Source: Pikeienuella litoralis (lineage in GTDB: Bacteria; Pseudomonadota; Alphaproteobacteria; Rhodobacterales; Rhodobacteraceae). Taken from it: a stretch of DNA of 64,000 bases. The notes under the pieces are model-generated. The model was given only the letters and a program-made list of their open reading frames with translations, made no database searches and had not been told where the DNA came from. The stretch's first letter is position 1. Each line of letters opens with the position of its first letter. The DNA lies in the NCBI RefSeq assembly GCF_037646705.1, contig NZ_JBBHER010000011.1, positions 1 through 64,000 of the forward strand, written 5' to 3'. The translations under genes were made by a program, and so were the position numbers. This document shows positions 41,992 to 49,263 of the stretch, one piece after another.

Positions 41992-43281
41992 ATGGGCATG
42001 GTGCTGGTCATGGATTCAGGAGGGGAACGCAGCGGCGGCCCTGGCGCCGGCGGCGCGATCCGTGCGGCGCAAGGACGCAAGGCCCTGGAGCGCCGTCTCC
42101 AGAGGAGCGATGGGCCGGTCGCGCTTTTCGTGGTCAGCGCCGGCGCGCTCGGCGGCGTCAACCGGATTTACGGCCATGACGCGGGCGACCAGATGCTGGA
42201 GGGCGCGATCGAACGCGTTCTGGCGGCGGCGCCGGACGGGGCGCTGGTCTCGCGCCTCTCCGGCGCGAAAGTGGCGGTCTTGGCCGCCGCGGCCTCTCCT
42301 GAGGTCGCGCATCAGATGGCGCGCGGCCTCGCGGATGCGGTCGCGGCCGCGAAATCGGGACCTTCGGTCGACCCGCGGCTTGGCGTCGCGTGGACCGCAT
42401 CGCTGGCGCCGGGCGCGGGCGACACGCTGATCGCAGCCGCGCTTGGGGCCTTCGACCGCGCGCGGAGCGAGGGCGGGGAAATCGAAATTTCGATTCTGGA
42501 TCCGGCGGCGGAGCGCGATGAGCTCGGCCGCGCGCGCGCCGCGCTCGACATGATCCGCGCCGGCGGCGCCTCGATCGCGCTTCAGCCTGTCGTCTCCGCC
42601 GACGCGACCGGCCGGCTGATGTTTCGCGAAGCGCTGATTCGAGTGTCCGGGCCGGATGGCGCGCCGATCCCGGCCAAGAATTTCATGCCGCAACTGGAGC
42701 GGCTCGGCATGACGGAAGAGGCGGATGTCGCGACTCTGCGCCTGGCTTTCGCCGAGCTTGAGAAGGACCCGTCCCTGCGGATTTCGGTCAATCTCTCCGG
42801 CGCGGCGATCACGCGCCGCCGCTGGCCCGAAGCGTTCGCGGAGCTCGCGACCGCCGCCCCCGATTGCGCGGTGCGCCTGATTGTCGAGGTGACGGAGGAA
42901 GCGGCGATCTCTCGCGCCGGAGCCGCGATGGGGCTGTTCGCGCTGATCCGCGCGCATGGCGCCGCGCTCGCGATCGATGATTTCGGCGCCGGGCGGACCT
43001 CGTTCCGGCATCTTCGCGATTTCCGGTTCGACATGGTCAAGATCGACGGCGGATTCATCAGCGGCATCGACAAATCCGCCGACAACCGGATGCTGGTCTC
43101 CGCGCTCGTCGCCATCGCGCGGCAGTTCGACATGATGGTGATCGCCGAATTCGTGGAGACTGCGGCCGAGGCGCGGGTCTTGCGCTCCCTCGGGGTCGAC
43201 GGCTTTCAGGGCTTCTTCTTTGGCAAGCCGTCGCTTGTCTGGTCCGGCGATGCCTCTGCGGATCGGGGAGTCGCGGGGTGA
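41992..43281 (+). CDS. EAL-domain protein (cyclic-di-GMP phosphodiesterase family) with degenerate GGDEF-like part
   Basis: A 429-residue protein. The C-terminal 250 residues are an EAL domain: the name motif is FREALIRV, followed by VNLSG, LIVEVTE, IDDFGAGRTS, MVKIDGG, IAEFVET and FQGFFFGKP. These match the phosphodiesterase signatures with drift (GR for GY/GT after IDDFGAG, F for G in AEGVE). The N-terminal 170 residues look like a degenerate GGDEF domain without the active GGEEF. ATG 41992 is preferred over a GTG five codons upstream. It may hydrolyse c-di-GMP or only bind it. It is convergent with phaR. Confidence 0.82.
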   Translation: MGMVLVMDSGGERSGGPGAGGAIRAAQGRKALERRLQRSDGPVALFVVSAGALGGVNRIYGHDAGDQMLEGAIERVLAAAPDGALVSRLSGAKVAVLAAAASPEVAHQMARGLADAVAAAKSGPSVDPRLGVAWTASLAPGAGDTLIAAALGAFDRARSEGGEIEISILDPAAERDELGRARAALDMIRAGGASIALQPVVSADATGRLMFREALIRVSGPDGAPIPAKNFMPQLERLGMTEEADVATLRLAFAELEKDPSLRISVNLSGAAITRRRWPEAFAELATAAPDCAVRLIVEVTEEAAISRAGAAMGLFALIRAHGAALAIDDFGAGRTSFRHLRDFRFDMVKIDGGFISGIDKSADNRMLVSALVAIARQFDMMVIAEFVETAAEARVLRSLGVDGFQGFFFGKPSLVWSGDASADRGVAG

Positions 43282-43293
43282 GCGAGACTCCCC
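43265..43293. other. Inverted repeat at the convergent end of the EAL gene and phaR
   Basis: GGGGAGTC (43265-43272) and GACTCCCC (43286-43293) form an 8-base-pair stem with a 13-base loop across the EAL stop codon, eleven bases before the end of phaR. No T-run follows on either strand, so it is not a classical terminator. Confidence 0.35.
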
Positions 43294-43303
43294 GGAGAGG
43301 GCG

Positions 43304-43930
43304 TCACGGCTTTCGGGACAGCTTGTCGAGTTGCGCCTGCATCTGGGCCAGTTGATCTTTCAGCGCGCCGAGTTCGCCGCTCGCGGAGTCTGAAGGCGCG
43401 TCGGACGATTGCGTTTCGGACGCCGCGCGCTCCGCGGCGCGGGCGTCCTGCGTGAACGGCGAGAACATCCGCATCGCCTGATTGAACATCTCCATGTTGC
43501 GACGGGTCATCGACTCCAGGCTTTCGATCGCTGGATTGGCGCCAAAAAGCCGCTTGGCGTGCTCGCGCATCTGTTCCTGGTTCCGGGTGAACGTCTCCAT
43601 CGACGCTTCGAGATATTCGGGCACCACCGATTGCAGCGAGTCGCCGTACAGGCTGATGATTCGCCGCAGAAAATTCGTCGGCAGCATCGCCGCGCCCTTG
43701 GTTTCCTCTTCAAAGATGATCTGCGTCAGCACCGAACGGGTGATGTCGTCGCCGGTTTTCGCATCCGTGACGACAAAGTCCTGGCCCTCGCGCACCATGG
43801 TCGAGAGGTGGTCGAGCGTGACGTAGCTGCTGCGGGCGGTGTTATAGAGTCGCCGGTTCGCGTATTTCTTGATGACGATCGGGTCGCGCCCGCTCTCGCT
43901 GTCTTCCGACGTGTCTTTCCCCGCCGCCAT
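43304..43930 (-). CDS. phaR: Polyhydroxyalkanoate synthesis repressor PhaR
   Basis: A 208-residue PhaR. The N-terminal DNA-binding domain is IVIKKYANRRLYNTARSSYV and HLSTMVREGQDFVV (about 17-60), followed by the PHA-accumulation domain (LRRIISLYGDSLQSVVPEYL, MFNQAMRMFSPF) and a Gln/Ser-rich coiled C-terminus. It represses PHB genes, chiefly phasins, until it binds growing PHB granules. It is divergent from the small ORF and phaC. A strong candidate binding site precedes phaA. The ATG at 43930 is preceded by GGGAGAGGGAG. Confidence 0.94.
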   Translation of the reverse strand: MAAGKDTSEDSESGRDPIVIKKYANRRLYNTARSSYVTLDHLSTMVREGQDFVVTDAKTGDDITRSVLTQIIFEEETKGAAMLPTNFLRRIISLYGDSLQSVVPEYLEASMETFTRNQEQMREHAKRLFGANPAIESLESMTRRNMEMFNQAMRMFSPFTQDARAAERAASETQSSDAPSDSASGELGALKDQLAQMQAQLDKLSRKP

Positions 43931-44059
43931 TGAGCGCTCCCTCTCCCTGGAAAGTTCAGCATATTCCGGGGCGGCGCCGCACCGCAACCGCGAATTCGCG
44001 GCGCCGCCGCGCCCGGCTGCGATGGACGCGTGGCCGGGGCGTCGATAATCTCCGCTGCG

Positions 44060-44224
44060 ATGACAGGCGACACAAGACCGCATGACGACGAGCGCGCGCG
44101 CCAGGCCGCCGCGCTTCGCGCCCGCGCGGCCGCGTTTCTGGATCTCTGGGAGCGGCATGTCTCGGAGCACGCCCTGCGCGGCCCGGGCGGCGCGGAAGAC
44201 GCCGCGCGGGCGGACGAGCCGTGA
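44060..44224 (+). CDS. Small hypothetical protein upstream of phaC
   Basis: A 54-residue ORF (beginning MTGDTRPHDDERARQAAALR) with no recognised domain. It is mostly helical and charged, with FLDLWERHVSEHAL in the middle. Its TGA overlaps the phaC GTG by four bases, so the two are translationally coupled, and this is the main reason to accept it. It may help synthase expression or bind the granule, but nothing in the sequence proves that. Confidence 0.5.
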   Translation: MTGDTRPHDDERARQAAALRARAAAFLDLWERHVSEHALRGPGGAEDAARADEP

Positions 44225-45459
44225 CGGCCGGCCCGCCGGACCGGCTTGGCTCGCCGGCGCCGCTGATCCTGCATCTGCTCTCGGCGGCGGAAGTCTTCGA
44301 ATCCGGCGCCCGGCTCGCGCCGCTCGCCGACGCGCCGAGGTTTCCGTGGGCGACGCGGCCGACGCCGGCGGAGCGCCGCCTCGCGGCGGAGGTCGCGAGG
44401 GCGCCGGGAATGGATATGGCGCTGGCGCTCCGGAGCGAGGGCGCGGCGCGGCTCGCGGCGCTGACGCGGGGGCTCCGCCTTTATCAGGCGAGCCCGGTTT
44501 TTCGCACGCTGGCCGACCCGCCCACGCTCTGGCGGCGCGGCTCGGCGCGGCTTCTGGATTTCGGCCCGGCGGGCGGGCGGCCGGTCGTCGTCGCGCCGTC
44601 TCTGATCAACCGGCATCATATTCTCGATCTGGACGGCGATCTCTCGCTGATGCGCTTTCTGGCGGCGCGGGGCGTGCGCCCCCTGCTTCTCGACTGGGGC
44701 GCGCCGGGGGTCGAGGAGCAGGGATTCAACCTCGCGGATTACGTTGAGCAGCGGCTGTCTCCGGCGTTCGACGCGGCCCGCGCCGTGGCTGGAGGCCCGC
44801 TCGGGCTCGTCGGCTATTGCATGGGCGGCGCGCTCGCGGTCGCGCTGGCGGGGGCGCGCCAGGACGACGTGACGCGGCTCGCGTTGATCGGCGCGCCTTG
44901 GGATTTTTCTCATATGACGCCGATGCGGGGCGCGCTCGCATCGCTCGGGATCAGCGGCGAGCGCACGGCGCTGGCGCGTGTGATGGACAGGGTGACGGCG
45001 ACTTTCGGCGCGATTCCCGTCATCGTGCTCGAGGCGGTTTTCGCGCAACTCGACCCGGGCCTCGCGGCGCGGAAATTCCGCCGGTTCGCCGCGCTCGACC
45101 AGAGCGGGCCCGAGGCCCGGCGGTTCGTGCTGATCGAGGATTGGCTGAACGCCGGCCCGCCGCTGTCCGGTCCGGCGGCGCGGGATGCGCTGATCGACTG
45201 GCATCTTGAGAATACGCCGGCGCGCGGGCTCTGGCGCGTCGGCGGCGCGCCGGTCCGAGCGGAATCGGTGCGCGCGCCGACTCTGGTCGCGGCGGCGCGG
45301 CGCGACCGGATAACCCCGCCGGCGGCGACCGGGGCGATCGCCGCCGCGTTGCCGGACGCGCAGGTGATCCGGCCGGATTCCGGTCACGTCGGAATGATCG
45401 TGGGGCGGAACGCCCGCGCCGCGCTCTGGGAGCCGCTGGCGGACTTTCTTTTGGCGTGA
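44221..45459 (+). CDS. phaC: Poly(3-hydroxyalkanoate) synthase family protein, short form
   Basis: A 412-residue PhaC-like alpha/beta hydrolase. The elbow is GYCMGG with Cys200 as the nucleophile, as in PHA synthases rather than Ser hydrolases. VVVAPSLINRHHILDL and LLLDWGAPG are PhaC core elements, and the Asp (AAARRDRITPP) and His (DSGHVGMIVG) complete the triad. It is about 170 residues shorter than class I PhaC (about 580), lacking most of the N-terminal domain. It could be a class I-derived short synthase or a related depolymerase-like enzyme; the pha neighbours favour synthesis. It starts with GTG overlapping the small ORF. Confidence 0.8.
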   Translation: MTAGPPDRLGSPAPLILHLLSAAEVFESGARLAPLADAPRFPWATRPTPAERRLAAEVARAPGMDMALALRSEGAARLAALTRGLRLYQASPVFRTLADPPTLWRRGSARLLDFGPAGGRPVVVAPSLINRHHILDLDGDLSLMRFLAARGVRPLLLDWGAPGVEEQGFNLADYVEQRLSPAFDAARAVAGGPLGLVGYCMGGALAVALAGARQDDVTRLALIGAPWDFSHMTPMRGALASLGISGERTALARVMDRVTATFGAIPVIVLEAVFAQLDPGLAARKFRRFAALDQSGPEARRFVLIEDWLNAGPPLSGPAARDALIDWHLENTPARGLWRVGGAPVRAESVRAPTLVAAARRDRITPPAATGAIAAALPDAQVIRPDSGHVGMIVGRNARAALWEPLADFLLA

Positions 45460-45470
45460 CTCTCCTGTAT

Positions 45471-45487
45471 ATGCTGCAATGCAACAT
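45471..45487. promoter_or_regulatory. Probable PhaR binding site before phaA
   Basis: ATGCTGCAATGCAACAT is a 17-base near-palindrome with seven of eight arm positions matching, of the TGCA-rich type reported for PhaR operators. It lies 61 bases upstream of the phaA start and 12 bases after the phaC stop, near the phaR gene. Confidence 0.55.
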
Positions 45488-45547
45488 TCAGGAGGCGCGG
45501 GATGAGTCGCGTCGCCGCGAAAACGCAGAAAAGCAAGGGGACCGCCC

Positions 45548-46723
45548 ATGACCAATGTCGTTATCGCCTCCGCCGCACGCACACCTGTCGGCTCATTCAA
45601 TGGCGCGTTTGCGAATACGCCGGCGCATGAACTCGGCGCCGTCGCCATCAAGGCGGCGCTTGAGCGCGCCGGGGTTCCCGCCGCCGAAGTCTCGGAAACC
45701 ATCCTCGGGCAGGTGCTGACCGCGGGGCAGGGGCAGAACCCGGCCCGCCAGGCGCATGTCGCCGCCGGCCTGCCGATCGAGAGCGCGGCGTGGAGCATCA
45801 ATCAGGTCTGCGGCTCCGGCCTGCGGGCGGTCGCCATCGGCGCGCAGCATATCGCGCTCGGCGACGCCGATATCATGGTCGCCGGCGGCCAGGAGAGCAT
45901 GAGCCTCGCGCCGCATGTCGCGCATCTGCGGGCGGGCGCGAAGATGGGCGATGTGAAGTTCATCGACTCGATGATCAGGGACGGCCTCTGGGACGCGTTC
46001 AACGGCTATCACATGGGCCAGACCGCCGAGAATGTCGCGCAGAAATGGCAGATCAGCCGCGAGACGCAGGATGAATTCGCCGTCGCCAGCCAGAACAAGG
46101 CCGAGGCCGCCCAGAAGGCCGGCCGGTTCAAGGACGAGATCACGCCGTTCACGGTGAAGACCCGCAAGGGCGAGATCGTGGTCGAGGATGACGAGTACAT
46201 CCGCCACGGCGCCAATATCGAGACGATGCGCAAGCTTCGTCCGGCCTTCGTCAAGGACGGCTCGGTAACCGCCGGCAACGCGTCCGGTCTGAACGACGGC
46301 GCGGCTGCGACCGTGCTGATGAGCGCCGCCGAAGCCGAGCGCCGCGGGATCGAGCCGCTGGCGCGGATCGTCTCCTACGCCACGGTCGGGCTCGACCCGT
46401 CGATCATGGGCGCGGGGCCGATCTACGCGTCGCGCAAGGCGCTGGAGAAGGCGGGCTGGAAGGCCGCCGATCTCGATCTCATCGAGGCGAACGAGGCCTT
46501 CGCGGCGCAGGCTTGCGCAGTGAACAAGGAGATGGGCTGGGATCCGGAGATCGTGAATGTGAACGGCGGCGCCATCGCCATCGGCCACCCGATCGGCGCG
46601 TCGGGCGCGCGGATCCTGAACACGCTGCTTTTCGAGATGAAGCGGCGCGACGCGAAGAAGGGCCTCGCCACGCTTTGCATCGGCGGCGGCATGGGCGTCG
46701 CGATGTGCGTCGAGCGGGGCTGA
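45548..46723 (+). CDS. phaA: Acetyl-CoA C-acetyltransferase (PHB thiolase)
   Basis: A 391-residue biosynthetic thiolase condensing two acetyl-CoA into acetoacetyl-CoA. The nucleophile is Cys88 in INQVCGSGLRAV, and the other catalytic residues are His347 (AIGHPIGASG) and Cys377 (LCIGGGMG). ANEAF and GGAIAIGH are typical of PhaA. AGGGGA precedes the ATG. It is followed by phaB after 76 bases, so this is the phaAB operon. Confidence 0.96.
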   Translation: MTNVVIASAARTPVGSFNGAFANTPAHELGAVAIKAALERAGVPAAEVSETILGQVLTAGQGQNPARQAHVAAGLPIESAAWSINQVCGSGLRAVAIGAQHIALGDADIMVAGGQESMSLAPHVAHLRAGAKMGDVKFIDSMIRDGLWDAFNGYHMGQTAENVAQKWQISRETQDEFAVASQNKAEAAQKAGRFKDEITPFTVKTRKGEIVVEDDEYIRHGANIETMRKLRPAFVKDGSVTAGNASGLNDGAAATVLMSAAEAERRGIEPLARIVSYATVGLDPSIMGAGPIYASRKALEKAGWKAADLDLIEANEAFAAQACAVNKEMGWDPEIVNVNGGAIAIGHPIGASGARILNTLLFEMKRRDAKKGLATLCIGGGMGVAMCVERG

Positions 46724-46799
46724 GCGCATAGAAGTCGACTTTCGCTCGCGGGCGATCCGCGAAAACTGCAAACGGCTATGATCATCCAGGAGAGAGCGC

Positions 46800-47522
46800 A
46801 TGGCACGAGTAGCACTGGTCACTGGCGGAACCCGCGGCATCGGCGCCGCCATTTCGAAGCAGCTGGCGGCGGCGGGATATTCCGTTGCGGCGAATTACGC
46901 GGGCAATGACGATGCGGCCAAGGCGTTCCACGCCGAGACCGGAATCAAGACCTTCAAATGGTCGGTCGCCGATTACGACGCCTGCAAGGCGGGCGTCGCC
47001 GAGGTTGAAGCCGCGCTTGGCCCGGTTGAGGTTCTGGTGAACAACGCCGGCATCACCCGCGACGGCATGTTCCACAAGATGACCAGAGAGCAGTGGGACG
47101 CGGTGATCGGCACCAATCTGAGCGGCGCCTTCAACATGACCCATCAGGTCTGGAACGGCATGCGCGACCGCAGCTTCGGCCGGGTGATCATGATCTCGTC
47201 GATCAACGGCCAGAAGGGGCAGATGGGGCAGGCGAACTACTCCGCCGCCAAGGCCGGCGATCTCGGCTTCACCAAGGCGCTGGCGCAGGAAGGCGCGTTC
47301 AAGGGGATCACCGTGAACGCGGTCTGCCCCGGCTACACCGCCACCGACATGGTGATGGCGGTGCCGGAGAAGGTGCGTGAGAGCATCATCGCGCAGATAC
47401 CTGTCGGCCGGCTCGGGGAGCCGGAGGACATTGCGCGTTGCGTCGTCTTCCTCGCATCCGACGCGGCCGGGTTCATCACCGGCTCGACGCTGACGGCGAA
47501 TGGCGGCCAGTATCTGGTCTGA
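46800..47522 (+). CDS. phaB: Acetoacetyl-CoA reductase
   Basis: A 240-residue SDR enzyme reducing acetoacetyl-CoA to (R)-3-hydroxybutyryl-CoA with NADPH. The cofactor motif is GGTRGIGAA (9-17), NNAG is at 81-84, and the active site is Ser134, Tyr147 and Lys151 in SSINGQKGQMGQ and NYSAAK. PGYTATDMV is typical of PhaB. GGAGAG stands before the ATG. The gene is followed by a terminator. Confidence 0.95.
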   Translation: MARVALVTGGTRGIGAAISKQLAAAGYSVAANYAGNDDAAKAFHAETGIKTFKWSVADYDACKAGVAEVEAALGPVEVLVNNAGITRDGMFHKMTREQWDAVIGTNLSGAFNMTHQVWNGMRDRSFGRVIMISSINGQKGQMGQANYSAAKAGDLGFTKALAQEGAFKGITVNAVCPGYTATDMVMAVPEKVRESIIAQIPVGRLGEPEDIARCVVFLASDAAGFITGSTLTANGGQYLV

Positions 47523-47596
47523 CCGCGAGTTTTCGCGACATAGGCGGGACGGCGACGGCGCGTGAGCCGGTCCGCGCCGCAGGACGCGCCGCCCGC

Positions 47597-47629
47597 AAAC
47601 CCGCCGACGATCCAGTCGGCGGGTTTTTT
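47597..47629 (+). terminator. Rho-independent terminator after phaB
   Basis: A 12-base-pair stem including AAA/TTT at its base (47597-47608 with 47615-47626), a GATCCA loop and a T run at 47624-47629, 75 bases after the phaB stop. Confidence 0.88.
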
Positions 47630-47974
47630 GTCGGCGCGACTCTCCCAGATTTTCTCCGCGTCGCCGAATCAGATTCCGGGATGATTGAAGTCTCCGCGGG
47701 GGCTCTGGTCTCGCCGAGACATGCATCGGTGGCGTTGGCTCGGACAAGCGGCGTTTGCGGCGCGTCTTTCCGATGATTCGATTGGCCGGAGGCGGATTCG
47801 CCGGCGGCCTGAAAGGCGCGCCGCCGCCGCCCGGTTTCAAGTTGCCGGAACCAGGGAGAGGCGCGGCCAGATTCCATTTCGTCCACGGAGAACGCGGCTC
47901 AGCCGTCGGGGCTTGGCCTTTTCATCCGCTCCGCGCGGCGCTAACGCTGGGGCGAGGAATGGTGGAGGCGCGAC
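47630..47974. other. Intergenic region, no gene recognised
   Basis: About 345 bases between the phaB terminator and the glutamine amidotransferase gene. Open frames on both strands have no family motifs. It presumably holds the promoter for the downstream gene. Confidence 0.5.
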
Positions 47975-48760
47975 GTGAGAATCGGAGTCTTGCAGGCGGG
48001 CCTCGCGCCCGAGGGGCTGGGGCCGGTCTATGGCGAATACGACCGCATTTTCAGCCGGCTGATGCGGCGCGCCGACCCTGCGGCGGAGGTCGTCGGCTGG
48101 CGCGTCTTCGACGGGGAGCTTCCCCCTGAGCCGGGGGCGGTCGATGGCTGGATCATTTCCGGCTCGAAGCATGGCGTCTATGAGGATCACGCCTGGATCC
48201 CGCCGTTGAAAGCCTTCATCCGGGCGGCGGCGAAGGTCCGCGCGCCGATGATCGGCGTCTGTTTCGGCCATCAGATCATGGCCGAGGCGCTGGGCGGCGC
48301 GGCGGTGAAATCCGAAAAGGGATGGGGGCTTGGCCCGCAGGCCTACGATATCGTGGCGAAGCCGGGCTGGATGAGCGGCGCGCCGGAGCAGGTGACGCTC
48401 ATCGCGGTGCACCAGGATCAGGTGACGGCCTTGCCGCCGGATGCGACGCGCGTCGCCTGCTCCGCCTTTTGCGAGAACGCGGCGCTGGTCTATGGCGACC
48501 CGGAGCGCCCTTACGCGATTTCGATTCAGCCGCATCCGGAGTTCACCGCCGATTTCGCGCGCGACCTGATCAGGACGCGCCGCGGCGTGAGCTTCTCCGA
48601 GGCGCAATCGGAGGCGGCGCTCGCCCGGCTTTCCGAAGATGCGCCGCCGCGGCTCGACGGCGATTGGGCGGCGGGCTGGTTCCGCGATTTCCTGAACCTG
48701 AGCGCAGGGGCCGCCGACGAAAAGGGAAACCTGCGCTCGAACGCGCATGGAGACGCCTGA
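47975..48760 (+). CDS. Class I glutamine amidotransferase family protein
   Basis: A 261-residue GATase1 protein. The nucleophile elbow is GVCFGHQIMAEALGG with Cys96, and QPHPEF supplies the His/Glu of the triad. The N-terminal GPVYGEYDRIF and IISGSKHGVYEDH match the GMP-synthase-like GATase group. No synthase partner is adjacent, so it could be a stand-alone amidase on a gamma-glutamyl or polyamine substrate, as PuuD-type relatives are. It starts with GTG after GGAGG. It is followed by a hairpin and tRNA-His on the other strand. Confidence 0.88.
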   Translation: MRIGVLQAGLAPEGLGPVYGEYDRIFSRLMRRADPAAEVVGWRVFDGELPPEPGAVDGWIISGSKHGVYEDHAWIPPLKAFIRAAAKVRAPMIGVCFGHQIMAEALGGAAVKSEKGWGLGPQAYDIVAKPGWMSGAPEQVTLIAVHQDQVTALPPDATRVACSAFCENAALVYGDPERPYAISIQPHPEFTADFARDLIRTRRGVSFSEAQSEAALARLSEDAPPRLDGDWAAGWFRDFLNLSAGAADEKGNLRSNAHGDA

Positions 48761-48797
48761 TCTGCGACCCGGGAGGCCGGCCTCTCGCCGGAAAAAG

Positions 48798-48823
48798 AAA
48801 ACCCGGGCCGCAGCCCGGGTTTT
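48798..48823. terminator. Bidirectional hairpin terminator
   Basis: An 11-base-pair stem (AAA plus ACCCGGGC, 48798-48808, with 48813-48823) and a CGCA loop, with A-run and T-run sides. It can end both the amidotransferase transcript and the minus-strand tRNA-His, which is two bases away. Confidence 0.8.
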
Positions 48824-48824
48824 A

Positions 48825-48901
48825 TGGTACCGACGCCCCGGCTCGAACGGGGGACCCCTAGATCCACAATCTAGTGCTCTAACCAACTGAGCTACGTCGG
48901 C
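48825..48901 (-). tRNA. tRNA-His (GTG)
   Basis: A 77-base tRNA with encoded CCA. On the minus strand it folds as a seven-base acceptor stem with GCCGACG, a D arm, an anticodon stem CTAGA/TCTAG with loop TTGTGGA (anticodon GTG at 48865-48867), a five-base variable loop and a T arm CCCCG/CGGGG with TTCGAGC. The acceptor begins at G1 paired to U72 with discriminator A73. No G-1 pairs with a C73, the alphaproteobacterial pattern. Confidence 0.97.
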
Positions 48902-49038
48902 GCAGATGGGGCGCGAAAAAGCGATGCGCCCGGAACGGGGTTCGTCTACTCGCGGCCGTGCTATTTTGCAAGCCGCAGACGATGCGCGCTTGCAAGCCGC
49001 CCCACCCCTGAGCCATCAAGGGCCAAGGAGGGCGGGAC

Positions 49039-49263
49039 ATGGGTATCGACAGGGAAACGGCGCAGGAAGCAAACCTGCAGATCGGCCCGACTACGCTCGG
49101 CATGGTGCGAATCTATGTCGAAAGCGGCGGTCAGGAGATCGTGATGGATTTCGAGCCGGAGGAAGCCGACGAAATTGCGGAGGAGCTGCGCGCCTCCGCC
49201 GCTCAGGCGCGCCGGGGGGCGGGCGGAAAACCGGGCAAGGGCCGCGGCAAAGCCAGGAAATGA
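49039..49263 (+). CDS. Small DUF6324-like protein
   Basis: A 74-residue protein with ANLQIGPTTLGMVRIYVESG and MDFEPEEADEIAEELRASA, closely resembling the small conserved DUF6324 proteins of Rhodobacterales (recalled, not searched). The C-terminal 15 residues are a basic Gly/Lys/Arg tail. GAGG upstream of the ATG, and the stop overlaps the ATG of the histidine kinase, so the two are coupled. No function is known; it might be an accessory of the kinase. Confidence 0.7.
   Translation: MGIDRETAQEANLQIGPTTLGMVRIYVESGGQEIVMDFEPEEADEIAEELRASAAQARRGAGGKPGKGRGKARK

Noticed and set aside
43931..44059. Search for a PhaR site between phaR and the phaC small ORF
   Set aside because: No TGCA-rich palindrome like the one before phaA was found there.
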